Shown in pieces: positions 23,374 through 32,805 of a stretch of DNA of 64,000 bases. Positions within the stretch are counted from its first letter, which is position 1; every line of letters begins with the position of its first letter. This DNA is from Proales similis. Lineage: Eukaryota; Rotifera; Eurotatoria; Ploima; Proalidae. The translations under genes were made by a program, and so were the position numbers. The notes beneath the pieces are model-generated. The model did no database searches. It was not told the origin of the DNA and worked only from the letters and a program-made list of their open reading frames with translations. Location of the stretch: positions 1,798,001 through 1,862,000 of the forward strand of contig JAGVRJ010000004.1 in NCBI GenBank assembly GCA_019059635.1, given 5' to 3'.

Positions 23374-24126
23374 TTAAGCATGAGCTTCATTTTCGTCCTC
23401 GGACGAAGAAATTTCCAAATCTTGATCCACACCGAGCCAGTCTTTTAAAGCAGTGTTGCTTAAATCTTTGGCTTTCTTGGCCGGCTCGCATTCGGTCGAA
23501 TGTGTGGCTGGCTGGGACGAATCGTCAGTTGAGGGTGAGTTTGTCGATTGGTTGTCTCCAGTGGTTGAGGATGTCTTGGCCTCGTCTTCTTGACTCAACT
23601 TTCTCTTTTTTATCTTGAGCGCACTGCTCACAGCCTGATCAACGTCTTGGGCGATCTTTTCTCGCTGGCTATCATAGTTGGAGTCGACAAACAGATGCTT
23701 GGTGTTTTCAAGTCTCTCGCGTTTAAGACGTCGCCTCTCTTGCTTCTCCTCTCTTCGCTTCTTTTCTTCTTCGGCCGTTTGACTTTGCTTTTCTAAAAAC
23801 TCTTTTAGTCGCTTTTCGTTGTTCACATTGCGTATTCGGCGGCCAGACAAGTCCCGACAAGCATCGCGATTTGTTGATTTGGTGATTTGCTTGCCGAACG
23901 ATCGAAGCAGCGAACCGAAACCGCCTTTGCCGCCCAGCACTTTGGGGCATAGGAACACGCATTCGTCCGTTGCTAAAATAGACGCTTGATTAAGCTGGAC
24001 GCCTCTTTTAGATACGAGCGTATACTCGGATGATCTGAGTCCATACTGACTTTGCACTGCCTGTTGCAAGTCGTAGAACACAACCCGGTCGAGCGAGGGA
24101 AAAATTTCGCCGAGACAAACCTCCAT
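23374..24126 (-). CDS. SDE2: SDE2 homologue (genome stability and splicing factor)
   Basis: One exon, 250 residues. The N-terminal ~77 residues form the ubiquitin-like segment. It ends in [18 protein letters not shown], where known SDE2 proteins are cut after the Gly-Gly to expose a Lys N-terminus. [20 protein letters not shown] follows, the most conserved block of the family. After that come Lys/Arg/Glu-rich helices ([15 protein letters not shown]) typical of spliceosome-associated SDE2, and an acidic C-terminus (SSSEDENEA). In yeast and human the cleaved form works in splicing of selected introns, and in human also in replication-stress control. The human protein is longer at the C-terminus, where it has a SAP domain; I see none here. 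Confidence 0.93.
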   Translation of the reverse strand: MEVCLGEIFPSLDRVVFYDLQQAVQSQYGLRSSEYTLVSKRGVQLNQASILATDECVFLCPKVLGGKGGFGSLLRSFGKQITKSTNRDACRDLSGRRIRNVNNEKRLKEFLEKQSQTAEEEKKRREEKQERRRLKRERLENTKHLFVDSNYDSQREKIAQDVDQAVSSALKIKKRKLSQEDEAKTSSTTGDNQSTNSPSTDDSSQPATHSTECEPAKKAKDLSNTALKDWLGVDQDLEISSSEDENEAHA

Positions 24127-24313
24127 TTCTGACCGTCTAATTGCTATTCGTCATGAAATCCACTTGAACATAAACTAAAACGAATGGTGCGCGCATAAGA
24201 CAAAGTTCATCCACGCAATCTCTTGGGCATTGCCTCTAAATTTCTTTGATTTCTTTTTAAGTTTTTTGGATGCTTTCTGTTTTATTATCAAGACATCAAA
24301 GGAAACAAAAATT

Positions 24314-26073
24314 TTAGTTGGGCGGCTGCTCTTCAAAGAGTGGAGCGAGTGAAATCTTGACGAACGACCTTTGGAAGAGAGATTCGAGTGCGTTAGGGTT
24401 TGCGTCTCTCCGCTTTAAGAGTATTCTAACCTGTCGAAGGCATTTCTTTGCCCACTCTCGCCTTGGCCTCGCGCGTTCGCTGTGTAGATTGTGTTGGTGG
24501 CAAAATCGTAGTACGTGACCAGGAGCGAGCCGGTCTGCACAATGCTGGTTATGTCTCGAATGCCGACTTCGGCGGTCAAATTGCCGTAGTGAGCATTAAT
24601 TTGCTTGGCCAACACCTCGTTGAAGCTAAAAGCAATTTTTTTTGGTTAATTTCTCTCTGCAGCTTGGTAAATGAATTAGAGCCACCTGGGACAGAGCCAG
24701 TCCATGCCGTGGTAGACAACGTCCTTGATCTTGGGATGCCAGTCACCCACTGGAATCAAATGGGTGTCGTTAATGAAATTGGCCACCGAGGCCGAGTACT
24801 GCACACTGTTGAATTCCTGGCTCTTTCCATCGCCTACGCCCAGTATGAGATCGCAAGTTCGACTGGCGTCGGTGATTCTTCGTCGGCTGTCCTCTATGGT
24901 CTTATCGAACTGAAGAATGTCTCTAAGAAGAAAGGTGAACGGAATGCCGAATCGTGACTCTTTGCCGAACGTTTCGTCGGGATACGAGACGCCAATCTCT
25001 GAGATGGCCAGCTGAGTTGAACTGTAGCCTTGAATAGAACCAATCCAGCCGCTCCAGCCGATGTTGGCGAAGGCACTTGATTTCAAACAAACTTTAAATG
25101 AGCCGGTTTGTTTAGATGTTTGATTCGAATACTCACTGGCCGTTGGAGGCCGTCGGGTGGTAGATGGTGATTTCGGGAAAATTCTGGAGACCTCCGTCGG
25201 TAACCCAGTCGAGGGCTCTCAGTTGTAACAGAGTGTTGCCGGGTGCAATTGCCGAGCCCCAAGCACCGAACATGGAGCAGCTGCCCTTGCTATGAGTTGA
25301 AATAGAGTGAAATGCTAATAAAAGTTCAAAGCCCAGCCGAATGATCCTACGTCAATTCGCCGATCAAATGAATTCTTCTGAAGATTTTCATGTTGATTCC
25401 GGTCGCGTCGGACATACCCTTCATCTGTTGGAGAAAGTACGGACCAGTAAAACGCTCGGTGATCAAATTCTCTAGATCCAAAGCGGCATCCAACCTTAGC
25501 GCGATTATTAAATCTTGAGTCTGTGGACAGGCTGTGTGAGACTTGGCCTACCCGATGTCGGCCACTCTCTTGAGGAAGTCGGGTCGGAAAAAGCCTTTGG
25601 TTGTGCCGTTGATGGAAGAAATCTAACTCGAATAGAAATATATGATTTCAAAGAATTCAAAAGTCAAAGAAAGAAATCAAAAGTTTAATTCACAACTCAC
25701 AATTTCGCTCTCCATGTAACTCCAAAACGTGTTGACTAGACCGCGAATGCGATGCGGAATGAGTCGTCCGTGAGCGAAGCCCATCTCGTACGGCGAACCC
25801 CACAGGTGCACAAGGTAGATTTGATCGTCGCCAGCTCCAACCGTGAAGAGCTTGGCATTTTCTGTTGAATTGACAAACACCGGTGCCCCATCAATAATTG
25901 GATTCAGATTTTGCTTTGCATTCGGACTTGGCTAATCATTTGATTAGTTTTCGACTAGACACTTCACTTTTGGTTCGTCTTACGTGGCCATTACAGTAGG
26001 CAGCGTTTGCGTGTCTCATCAGGCATGCAACGCCCAATGCAAATACTAAAGCAGGGCCAAACTTGCGATACAT
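24314..26073 (-). CDS. Secreted C45/dcd1-type Ntn hydrolase (acid-ceramidase-like)
   Basis: Eight exons (25984..26073, 25701..25931, 25552..25622, 25351..25494, 25137..25289, 24686..25075, 24431..24625, 24314..24368) give 442 residues; introns are 52-78 bp. A signal peptide (MYRKFGPALVFALGVACL) precedes the mature chain. GSPYEMGFAHGRL, the segment before the nucleophile, and KGSCSMFGAWGSA, with Cys183 as the likely N-terminal nucleophile, are followed by LDWVTDGG, GVSYPDETFG and the C-terminal AFDRSFVKISLAPLFEE. This pattern matches the Dictyostelium dcd1/acyl-CoA:6-aminopenicillanate acyltransferase-like family of Ntn amidases, which self-process at that Cys. The substrate is unknown; an amide or N-acyl lipid in lysosomes or outside the cell is likely. 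A phospholipase B-like assignment was considered but fits the nucleophile context less well. Confidence 0.82.
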
Positions 26074-27322
26074 TTTGATTTGAATGTCAAATGATGAGAA
26101 GAGACGCATTTATAAATAGACTCGAACCGGCTACTGAATTTTTCTCGCTTGAGTCGGGCGTCATCTGCTTGAAAGTTGATTGATTAGAGCGTTAGAGCGT
26201 TCTCTTTCTTATCGCCCTCAGATAATTATCTAACACTGGGGCCATTTTTCTTTGGGAAATCGAGGCCAAGCACCTATGTAGAAATTCAAACAGCCAATCA
26301 CCTTAGCCAAACAAAATTTTGTTTTAAAATTTTATTATCGAACCCTGGTCATAATTGAAAGTGTAATCAATTTATTGCTTCGGTACAATATCGAATGGAT
26401 AGGATTGAATAGTTGAAAGGAAAGACTAAGTGGCAATTTACAGAGTGAAAAAGGATCGCATGCGAGCAGAATGCGCAGTGTTGATATTGAACAGTTTGGA
26501 GAGCTTCGAAGCATCCAGTTCAAATGGTTTACGTTTAAACTCAAAGCAATCGAAGGCCAAATGTTTTGTACAAAACAATGGCTTAGCTTTGAGAAACCTA
26601 GCTGAGTTCGTACCTATCTTTCAACGCAAATCGGCAGACGCGAATTGCTAATCGACCAATGAGGGAATAGTTAATCTAGTCTCATGTATCATGCCCCCTG
26701 TTATTTGGAAGCTTAAACAATCATATCAATTTGGGAGAGAACGCTTCATGGCATGGTTGCCTGTAAGTGCCAGACCTTGTACTACAGCCTTCGCCAATCC
26801 TGTTCGATCAATTCTCTTCGTTTGCTTGAACCTAAGGCTGAATAAAAAAGCAGATAGAGAGAGAGAGAGAGAGAAAACAAGAAAAGGAAAAAAGGGAGGG
26901 ATAGACTGAGGCGGGCGGAGGAGGCTCCGGTTACATAAGAGGCGCATGTGCTTAACATTTGCGGGCTTGAGCGAATTTCATTTGTGCACCTCATCTGCAC
27001 GCCAGCACTTCCAAGTCGGCTTAAGCCTAAAAATCTGCGCCAGTTATTCGCGCTATGCGGGCAACGCTCCGCCGCAACTCTCGTCGACGCATCACTCCAG
27101 CACATATCCACATTGGCCACCGAAGCTAATTGCACCATAATAAATAAACACGCTGCTGCATGGAAACTTTTGAAAGCATCCAGTGCCGGTCTTTCTGTTT
27201 TGTTCTCTTTCTCTCGCTCTTTTTGCCTTATTGTGCATCGATTCAAGCATTTTCAAACTGCCAAGTTGTTCTCTGTGTTTATGACGTTGTAGGCAGAAAA
27301 GATTTGATTCAAGGCCGATCCG
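26074..27322. other. Divergent intergenic region
   Basis: This 1,249-bp region lies between the Ntn hydrolase (-) and the ZASP-like gene (+). It holds a GA-rich run near 26853-26875 and several random open frames without family signal. A 5' untranslated exon of the ZASP-like gene may lie here, but I cannot define it. Confidence 0.55.
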
Positions 27323-28535
27323 ATGGCACATCACGACTTGAACGTCACTTTGTTCAGGGACAGTCTCTCGACTCCGTGGGGTTTCAGACTTGAAGGCGGA
27401 CGCGACTATGGCTTCCCGCTCACCATTCAACGAGCAAGTTTCGTTCAGCAACGCCCAATCTGAACAGAAAGGCTAAGTCGAGCTGTTCTTTTTCAGGTTT
27501 TTACTGGAAGCCCCGCGTCAGGCGAGCTGCAGCGTGGTGACGTTATTCTCACCGTTCAGAACCGTGATACGAGCCTCATGATGCACCAAGAGGCCAACGA
27601 ACTCATCAAACGAACTGGCGGCTCGCTTCAACTTACAATCAGAAGGCAAGTACATAACATTCAGAAGCAAGCAAGCAAACGCACGCAATTGAATAGCAAA
27701 CATTTACAGAAGTGGCTCAGCTCAGCAGACGCCCCAGTACTCGCCTTCTTTTGGCCACACTTATGCAGGAGCGCCGCCAATGGCTCACAATCATAGCTAC
27801 CTTCAGCCTTCTGGCTTTTTCTACAGCGTAGAAGACCCTCAATCGGTAGAGCGCGCCATTTAGTCGTCTCCTCGTCAATATTAAAAAAACTTGTTGTCAA
27901 GGCTTATATTCGAAGTCGACCAATTGAAAAGACAAAAGATCCGAGGCCAATACTCAGCCAGACTGGGAGTCCGATTTTGCCCGGGGGAGGCGCCAGCTTC
28001 AGTTCGACGCCAACTGTGAAAAAGTACAGACCTGTGAATAGCGCGCCCGTGCTGGGCTCGAGCCAGCCTCCGTTGGGCGCCTTGCCTCACGACAGAAGGA
28101 TGGTCAATCAAATTCAACAGTCGCTGAGTCGTGCAGTACACTCGCCAAGACACTTGGCGCCGGCGCCCTCGTTTGCGCCCGCACCTGTCAGCCCCACGAG
28201 TCCTTCGATGCAACACAACTACTCAGCTTACCAGCCAGATCATTTTAGTTTCTCAAGCTCGCCTACGCCAAGACCTGTTCCTGTTACGATGCAGCCGGTC
28301 GTCAGCCCGCCCGCCAAGTCGCCGTTCACTGTTCAGGCGTCGCCCAAGAGCCCTAAAGTGGTCAATCTACAGTACAACACCCCGATCGGTCTCTACTCAA
28401 ACGCGAACATAAACGAGGAGCTGTACAAACAAGTCGGGTAAGAGAATTGTTTTGGCAATCGAATCAGCTTTCAATCATCTCTGCTCTTGTTTTTAACGCC
28501 TCAGCAACAAAGCGGCTCCCTCGTCCGCATTTTAA
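27323..28535 (+). CDS. ZASP/PDLIM-type PDZ protein with ZM motif, no LIM domain
   Basis: Five exons (27323..27433, 27497..27645, 27710..27845, 27902..28437, 28505..28535) give 320 residues. Residues 5-87 are a PDZ domain with the carboxylate loop PWGFRLEGG in place of GLGF, as in ZASP/Enigma proteins. The middle is proline/serine-rich and disordered. Near the C-terminus KVVNLQYNTPIGLYSNANI is a clear ZM (ZASP-like) motif, which binds alpha-actinin rods at Z-discs. No LIM domain follows, so this is a short form or a LIM-less paralogue. It should act in muscle Z-discs or stress fibres. Introns 1 and 2 both start with GC instead of GT (gcaagt donors). Confidence 0.9.
27434..27496 (+). other. GC-AG intron (ZASP-like intron 1)
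   Basis: The 63-bp intron begins gcaagtttcg and ends ttttcag. Joining CAACGA to GTTTTTACTGGA restores the PDZ strand TIQRVFTGSPA. No GT donor nearby keeps the frame. Confidence 0.8.
27646..27709 (+). other. GC-AG intron (ZASP-like intron 2)
   Basis: The 64-bp intron begins gcaagtacat and ends atttacag. It restores LTIRRSGSAQQTP in frame. It is the second GC donor in the same gene, in the next intron. Confidence 0.75.
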
Positions 28536-29018
28536 GACGCTGATTCGAGTAGCCCGGCAAAAATCGTTAATCGCGCTTCGTTAAAGGCATCAAGAAGAAA
28601 ACACACTTTTCTTGTATTTTTCTTCTTCGTCAATTTACTTCTTTTGTATGTGTTGCTTAGACTAAAGATCGAGCCGAGCGAAGGCCCTGGTCTTTCATGA
28701 GGCTCCAATCAGTTTAGGAGTGAGAACCCGATTTTTTCTAGACTATTCGCCTGATCGCAACTCAATCTCGTCGGGCCAATTCATCGGCGCCATTGGCGCA
28801 TGTGCTACATTTTACATTTGTCTGGCAGTAATAAACCAGCGCGTTCACACTCTTCGTTATCTCGCTCGTTTGGCTAAGAACAACAAGAAAGAAACAAGAA
28901 AAAAAACGATCGGCGTTTGATAATTGTTCACAAGAAAGAAGTGTAAAACTGCGAGAAAAATAAAACACAACTTGTGAAAAGTGAGGCGATTGTCAGAATA
29001 ATTAGAGAATATCATGTC
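28536..29018. other. Convergent 3' region
   Basis: This 483-bp stretch separates the convergent ZASP-like (+) and LRRC14-like (-) genes and should contain both 3' UTRs. No coding feature is supported. Confidence 0.6.
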
Positions 29019-30608
29019 CTAGGAAAAGAGTTCGATGAGAACAATTTTGAACTTTTGTCGGATGATGGCCTCGATGCGCTGGGTGAAGAGACGCTTGAGA
29101 AGATTTTGCGCCTCGACATTGCTCTGATTCGGATCGTAGATATCTACCGGATAGGAGAGGCGCCAGGCTCGCAGACTGGGTGTGTAGAATAGAAACTCGG
29201 CGGCCAGCACGTGGTCGTTTAGCTCAAATGTTCCCTTTAGACCGAGCATTCGAAGCATAGGCATCTTACGCGCCACGCAAATTATGGTCAAGTAATCTAT
29301 ACAATCGAATCGGTTGTCGTCCAGCTCGAGGACGCGTAGATTCGCCGAGCATCGTTTCAGCAAGAGAATAAGTGCGTCGCTGTAGCGGGTGAGACGGTTC
29401 TCGCCCAAGTCCAAATGCGTCAGTGAGCGAGTGTGACTCGAGTTGGCCAAGAAGAAGAGGTCAGAATCGAGCAGACCACATGAGTGAAGGCCCAAGTAGT
29501 CGAGTGACTTGATGAGCTTGCTCAGCAGCTGAGAGACGCAGCCTCCGCAGGGCGAGCCGCTCAAGTCAATTCTAGTCAAATGTGGCAACAAACCGAGTGT
29601 ATCGCTCATTTCCTGCGCTGTAGTCGAGTTTTGGCGGTAGTCGATTAGATTGCAGGACAAGTCTAGTGCGGTCAGATTTTGAAGTTTGCTAATTGAAGGT
29701 ATGAGCTCACGCACACTCTCTTCGGTCAGTGAGTTGTATTGGAGCCTCAAGGCTTCCACGTGGGCCTTGTCAAGCCGATCGAGGAGCAAAAGAATGTTCA
29801 TTTTGCCCAGACAAATTAAATCTAGTTTGGCGATTAGCAGACGAAAGCAGCTGCCGTTGGCGGCAGCACTGGCCTCCAACGCACACATGAGCTCGTCGAA
29901 TGTGGCTCGTTCCTGAAGAACTAGATCGAATTTGAACTGAATCGGAGCGTCGCTCGGCAATGACGAGCTCTTTTTCAGATCGTAGCGGTACTGCGTTTCG
30001 CTTCGGTTGCCAGCAGCGATTTGTACATACAGATGCTCGAGGTCGTTGACATTTTGCAGGTACTCGTCGATCAGCTGATTGCGTTGATGCTCTTTGTGCG
30101 CGAGACGACAGTGCGTGGCCACGTATTTGATTATGATTTCGGCGATCGGCAAGCCGGTCACATCCAAATGACGCAAGTGAGTGTGACTGCCACGCAGGGC
30201 GTCTATGAAGCTGTGCACAACGTCGGCCGAGTACTTGACGCCAAGTCGGGTGCGCTGTCCCATTTCGAGCTCGTTGTAGAGGTTGACTATTGACGAGAAC
30301 ATGTTATGAATGTATCGATTGAGACGAAGGGTGCGATAAGGCCATCGATCAATCAGAACGTCAAGAACGGCATCGCGCACCGGATACAGAGCGGCCTTGA
30401 GCAGCCACTCGAACAGTTCGGCCGGTATCACCTGCACAATTCGATCAACGCTTGCCGGGCTCATTTGCGATACGATTGCTTTGCTGGAGAGAAATTTGAG
30501 CGAGCGCTCCTCAAGCGCCTTTGGCCAGTCATGTTCATCAGACACGACGTCCAACTCAGTCGGATAGATTGCGCCCTTGCGATTGAACAGGAACGTAAAG
30601 TCGGCCAT
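29019..30608 (-). CDS. LRRC14-like (PRAME-family) leucine-rich repeat protein
   Basis: A single exon of 529 residues from the ATG at 30608 (an upstream GTG in frame is not used). The N-terminal part, with LFEWLLKAALYPVRDAVLDV and LIDRWPYRTLRLNR, matches the PRAME/LRRC14 helical lead-in. About eight LRRs follow (LTALDLSCNLIDYR, LDYLGLHSCGLLDSD, LTHLDLGENRLTRY, LRVLELDDNRFDCID). In vertebrates LRRC14/PRAME proteins act as substrate receptors of Cullin-2 ubiquitin ligases or as inhibitors of NF-kB signalling. Which of these applies here cannot be read from sequence. The C-terminus ends shortly after the last repeat, as usual. Confidence 0.82.
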   Translation of the reverse strand: MADFTFLFNRKGAIYPTELDVVSDEHDWPKALEERSLKFLSSKAIVSQMSPASVDRIVQVIPAELFEWLLKAALYPVRDAVLDVLIDRWPYRTLRLNRYIHNMFSSIVNLYNELEMGQRTRLGVKYSADVVHSFIDALRGSHTHLRHLDVTGLPIAEIIIKYVATHCRLAHKEHQRNQLIDEYLQNVNDLEHLYVQIAAGNRSETQYRYDLKKSSSLPSDAPIQFKFDLVLQERATFDELMCALEASAAANGSCFRLLIAKLDLICLGKMNILLLLDRLDKAHVEALRLQYNSLTEESVRELIPSISKLQNLTALDLSCNLIDYRQNSTTAQEMSDTLGLLPHLTRIDLSGSPCGGCVSQLLSKLIKSLDYLGLHSCGLLDSDLFFLANSSHTRSLTHLDLGENRLTRYSDALILLLKRCSANLRVLELDDNRFDCIDYLTIICVARKMPMLRMLGLKGTFELNDHVLAAEFLFYTPSLRAWRLSYPVDIYDPNQSNVEAQNLLKRLFTQRIEAIIRQKFKIVLIELFS

Positions 30609-31238
30609 CGAGTCTGGCACCCGGTCACGGATTCCCTTTCACTCTCTATTTGTTGTTGCGATCGTTTTTATCAGCTTTTCTCTTTGTTTGCTTCTGCATT
30701 GCCTTGCCTCTCGCATTCCTCGCCTCTTGTTTTGCGCATAATTTGTTTCAAGCTCGGTCCATTATGCGAGCGCCGAGTAGTCCAGTTCGCTGGGTTGTGG
30801 GGCCATGCTTTGCTATGTGTCCTTCTGACTTGACGAACAAATCATCAAACAGAGCAACTAATCAAGGCCTAATTCAAAATAAGCCAATTTCAAATTTCCA
30901 CCGGTTATGTGATAAGACCTTCTGCTTAAACTGAAAGCTCGTTCGGATATTGATTTGACTGATGCGCTTCCTTCAGGGTCTGTTACTTAAGAACGGTTCC
31001 GCTTAGGCATCATCTTTTTAATAAAATCTTCTGTTCAAGACGCTTGAACAGATTAGCTCACGAGAAACGAGCCGATCGATTTAAATGCCTTCAAGATTAG
31101 ACAACCGTGTGACATATCATTAATCCTAAGAGCTTTTTGATATTAAAATTCTCAAATAAAAAGAAAAGGACGTCAGAAAGAAATAGACGAGCGATTATTT
31201 TAAATTGAGTAGAGAGAAGGACGATCAAAGAGGAGAAA
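30609..31238. other. Divergent promoter region
   Basis: This 630-bp stretch lies between the LRRC14-like (-) and GPCR (+) genes. No conserved motif or repeat is evident. Confidence 0.55.
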
Positions 31239-32518
31239 ATGAACAGCTCGGATGCTATCAACGCTTTTGTACTGACTCTTGGCCAGCCGATCAGATATCA
31301 GCCGTTTATCTCTACACTCACAGTCGGCCTACAGTCGATCTATTTGGCTTTGGGATTTTCGGGTTTGAGATTGATCGGTGCCTGACTTTTAGAATATTTA
31401 ATTCAATTTTGTCCAAAGGAAACTTGCTCATCTTGTTAGGCATTCTACTGAATCCGACTCTAATCTCAAGCCCACCGTTTATTCTCATATTCAACGCCTG
31501 TCTCACCGAGCTAATTCTCACCTTGACCGTTTGTCCGGTGGTCATAATCAGTGAGCACAAATTAAAATTGTTCATTTTCACTTTACTCGACTCTACCAAG
31601 TGGCTGTTGAGGTGTCTTTATTGGCGAAGAGGTTATGCTTGCTCGGCCATGTCTCTGCAGTCTGCTGGCATCGCTCTCAGTCATTTTGGGCATCTTTTAC
31701 ATGTCAATTACGTTTCTCATCTGCCTCAATCGGTATGTGCGCGCCAACGCAGTTCTTTTCACTGAGCTCTTTATTAAATTGCCTACGATCGATTGATGGC
31801 GTCATCATTATCATGTTGTCAATCAGCTATTTTCTAGTCAAACATCCCCACCGCTACCGGCTCATGTTCACGCAAAAAAGCACCTGGCTCTTGTGCATGT
31901 CTATCTGGGCCTTTGCCATATTAATGGAGCTTGCCAATCGTCTGGGTTAGTCAAAAGCCTTTATCTCAACAAAAAGCCAATCGAACAAGACGCGTTCTAG
32001 CCGGCGCCAAGTACAAATTCAATCAAAAGCTCTATTTGTGCTTGTCAGAGGCGGCTGAAAAAAACAGAGACTCCCTCTCACTGCTGGCGTTTCTTGGCCC
32101 TCCGATACTCGCCAACGGAGTTCTCTATCTCAGCATATTCTGCCACGTGCGTCGGTCAGAGCGTCGAACCAAATTGAACAGAGCTCTTGACCTTCATTCA
32201 GACTCGAATCGTCTCATCAAGTCAATGTTCTATCAGTACCTTCTCTACACAGTCACCTGGTGAGTGTCGGAGTACGGCTGAAACGCCCATCCTGACCACT
32301 TCATTCCATCCACTCGATTAATGCCCATCTTGATTTAAAGGCTGCCTTTGACAATCGTCCTTGTACTGCAACTCGACATTCTGACTGGCTTAGCGTTTTT
32401 GCTATTGTGCTTTGCCAATCTTCATTTGGCCGTCAACCCGATTCTCATCACCTGTTACAATTATCGTCTGAGAAGCTCGTTGCGTTCACAGGTCAAATCG
32501 TGGCTAAGATCGACTTGA
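31239..32518 (+). CDS. Rhodopsin-like (class A) GPCR, orphan
   Basis: Six exons (31239..31377, 31419..31611, 31661..31732, 31827..31945, 31977..32259, 32341..32518) give 327 residues and seven hydrophobic segments. Class A landmarks are present but divergent: IGNLLILLGIL in TM1, NACLTELILT in TM2 (Glu for the usual Asp), LNRYFLVKHPHRYR at the end of TM3 (NRY for DRY), a basic loop RRSERRTKLNRA, TVTWLPLT in TM6 (W-x-P kept) and NPILITCYNYRLRSSL in TM7 (NPxxxxY-like). The usual Cys at the top of TM3 is not seen. Several of these motifs span splice junctions, which supports the model. The ligand is unknown. Short introns of 41 and 31 bp occur. An AATAAA lies near 32559. Confidence 0.85.
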
Positions 32519-32805
32519 ACCGAGAGCTGAGTCGCATCGTCTTCGACTGGCTGTCTGAATAAAATTTGGACACAGGTCAGATAAAAACTGGCTCATTTTG
32601 GTCTGCTTCGAGCAATCGATCGAGAAATGTTGACAGAGTTGAACGGGCAGCCAGCTCGATATTTATTTTCTTGAGAGGGGCTAGAAATAAAAGAAAGGGA
32701 GAAAGATTCGAGCAAGAAAAGGGACAGTAAGAACAAAGAGACGGAATTGGAATGAAGCTAAAAATCGGCACAAACTTAAAGAGAATGGCTTGACGATGCA
32801 AAAGT

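Noticed and set aside
24314-26073. Phospholipase B-like protein
   Set aside because: Overall fold class is the same, but the GSCSMFGAWGSA nucleophile context and LILGVGDGKSQEF block fit the C45/dcd1 group better.
26782-27246. Minus-strand 154-residue frame with KEREKENKTER and LSLSLP runs
   Set aside because: Driven by GAGA-type low complexity; no ATG-to-stop gene structure or family signal.
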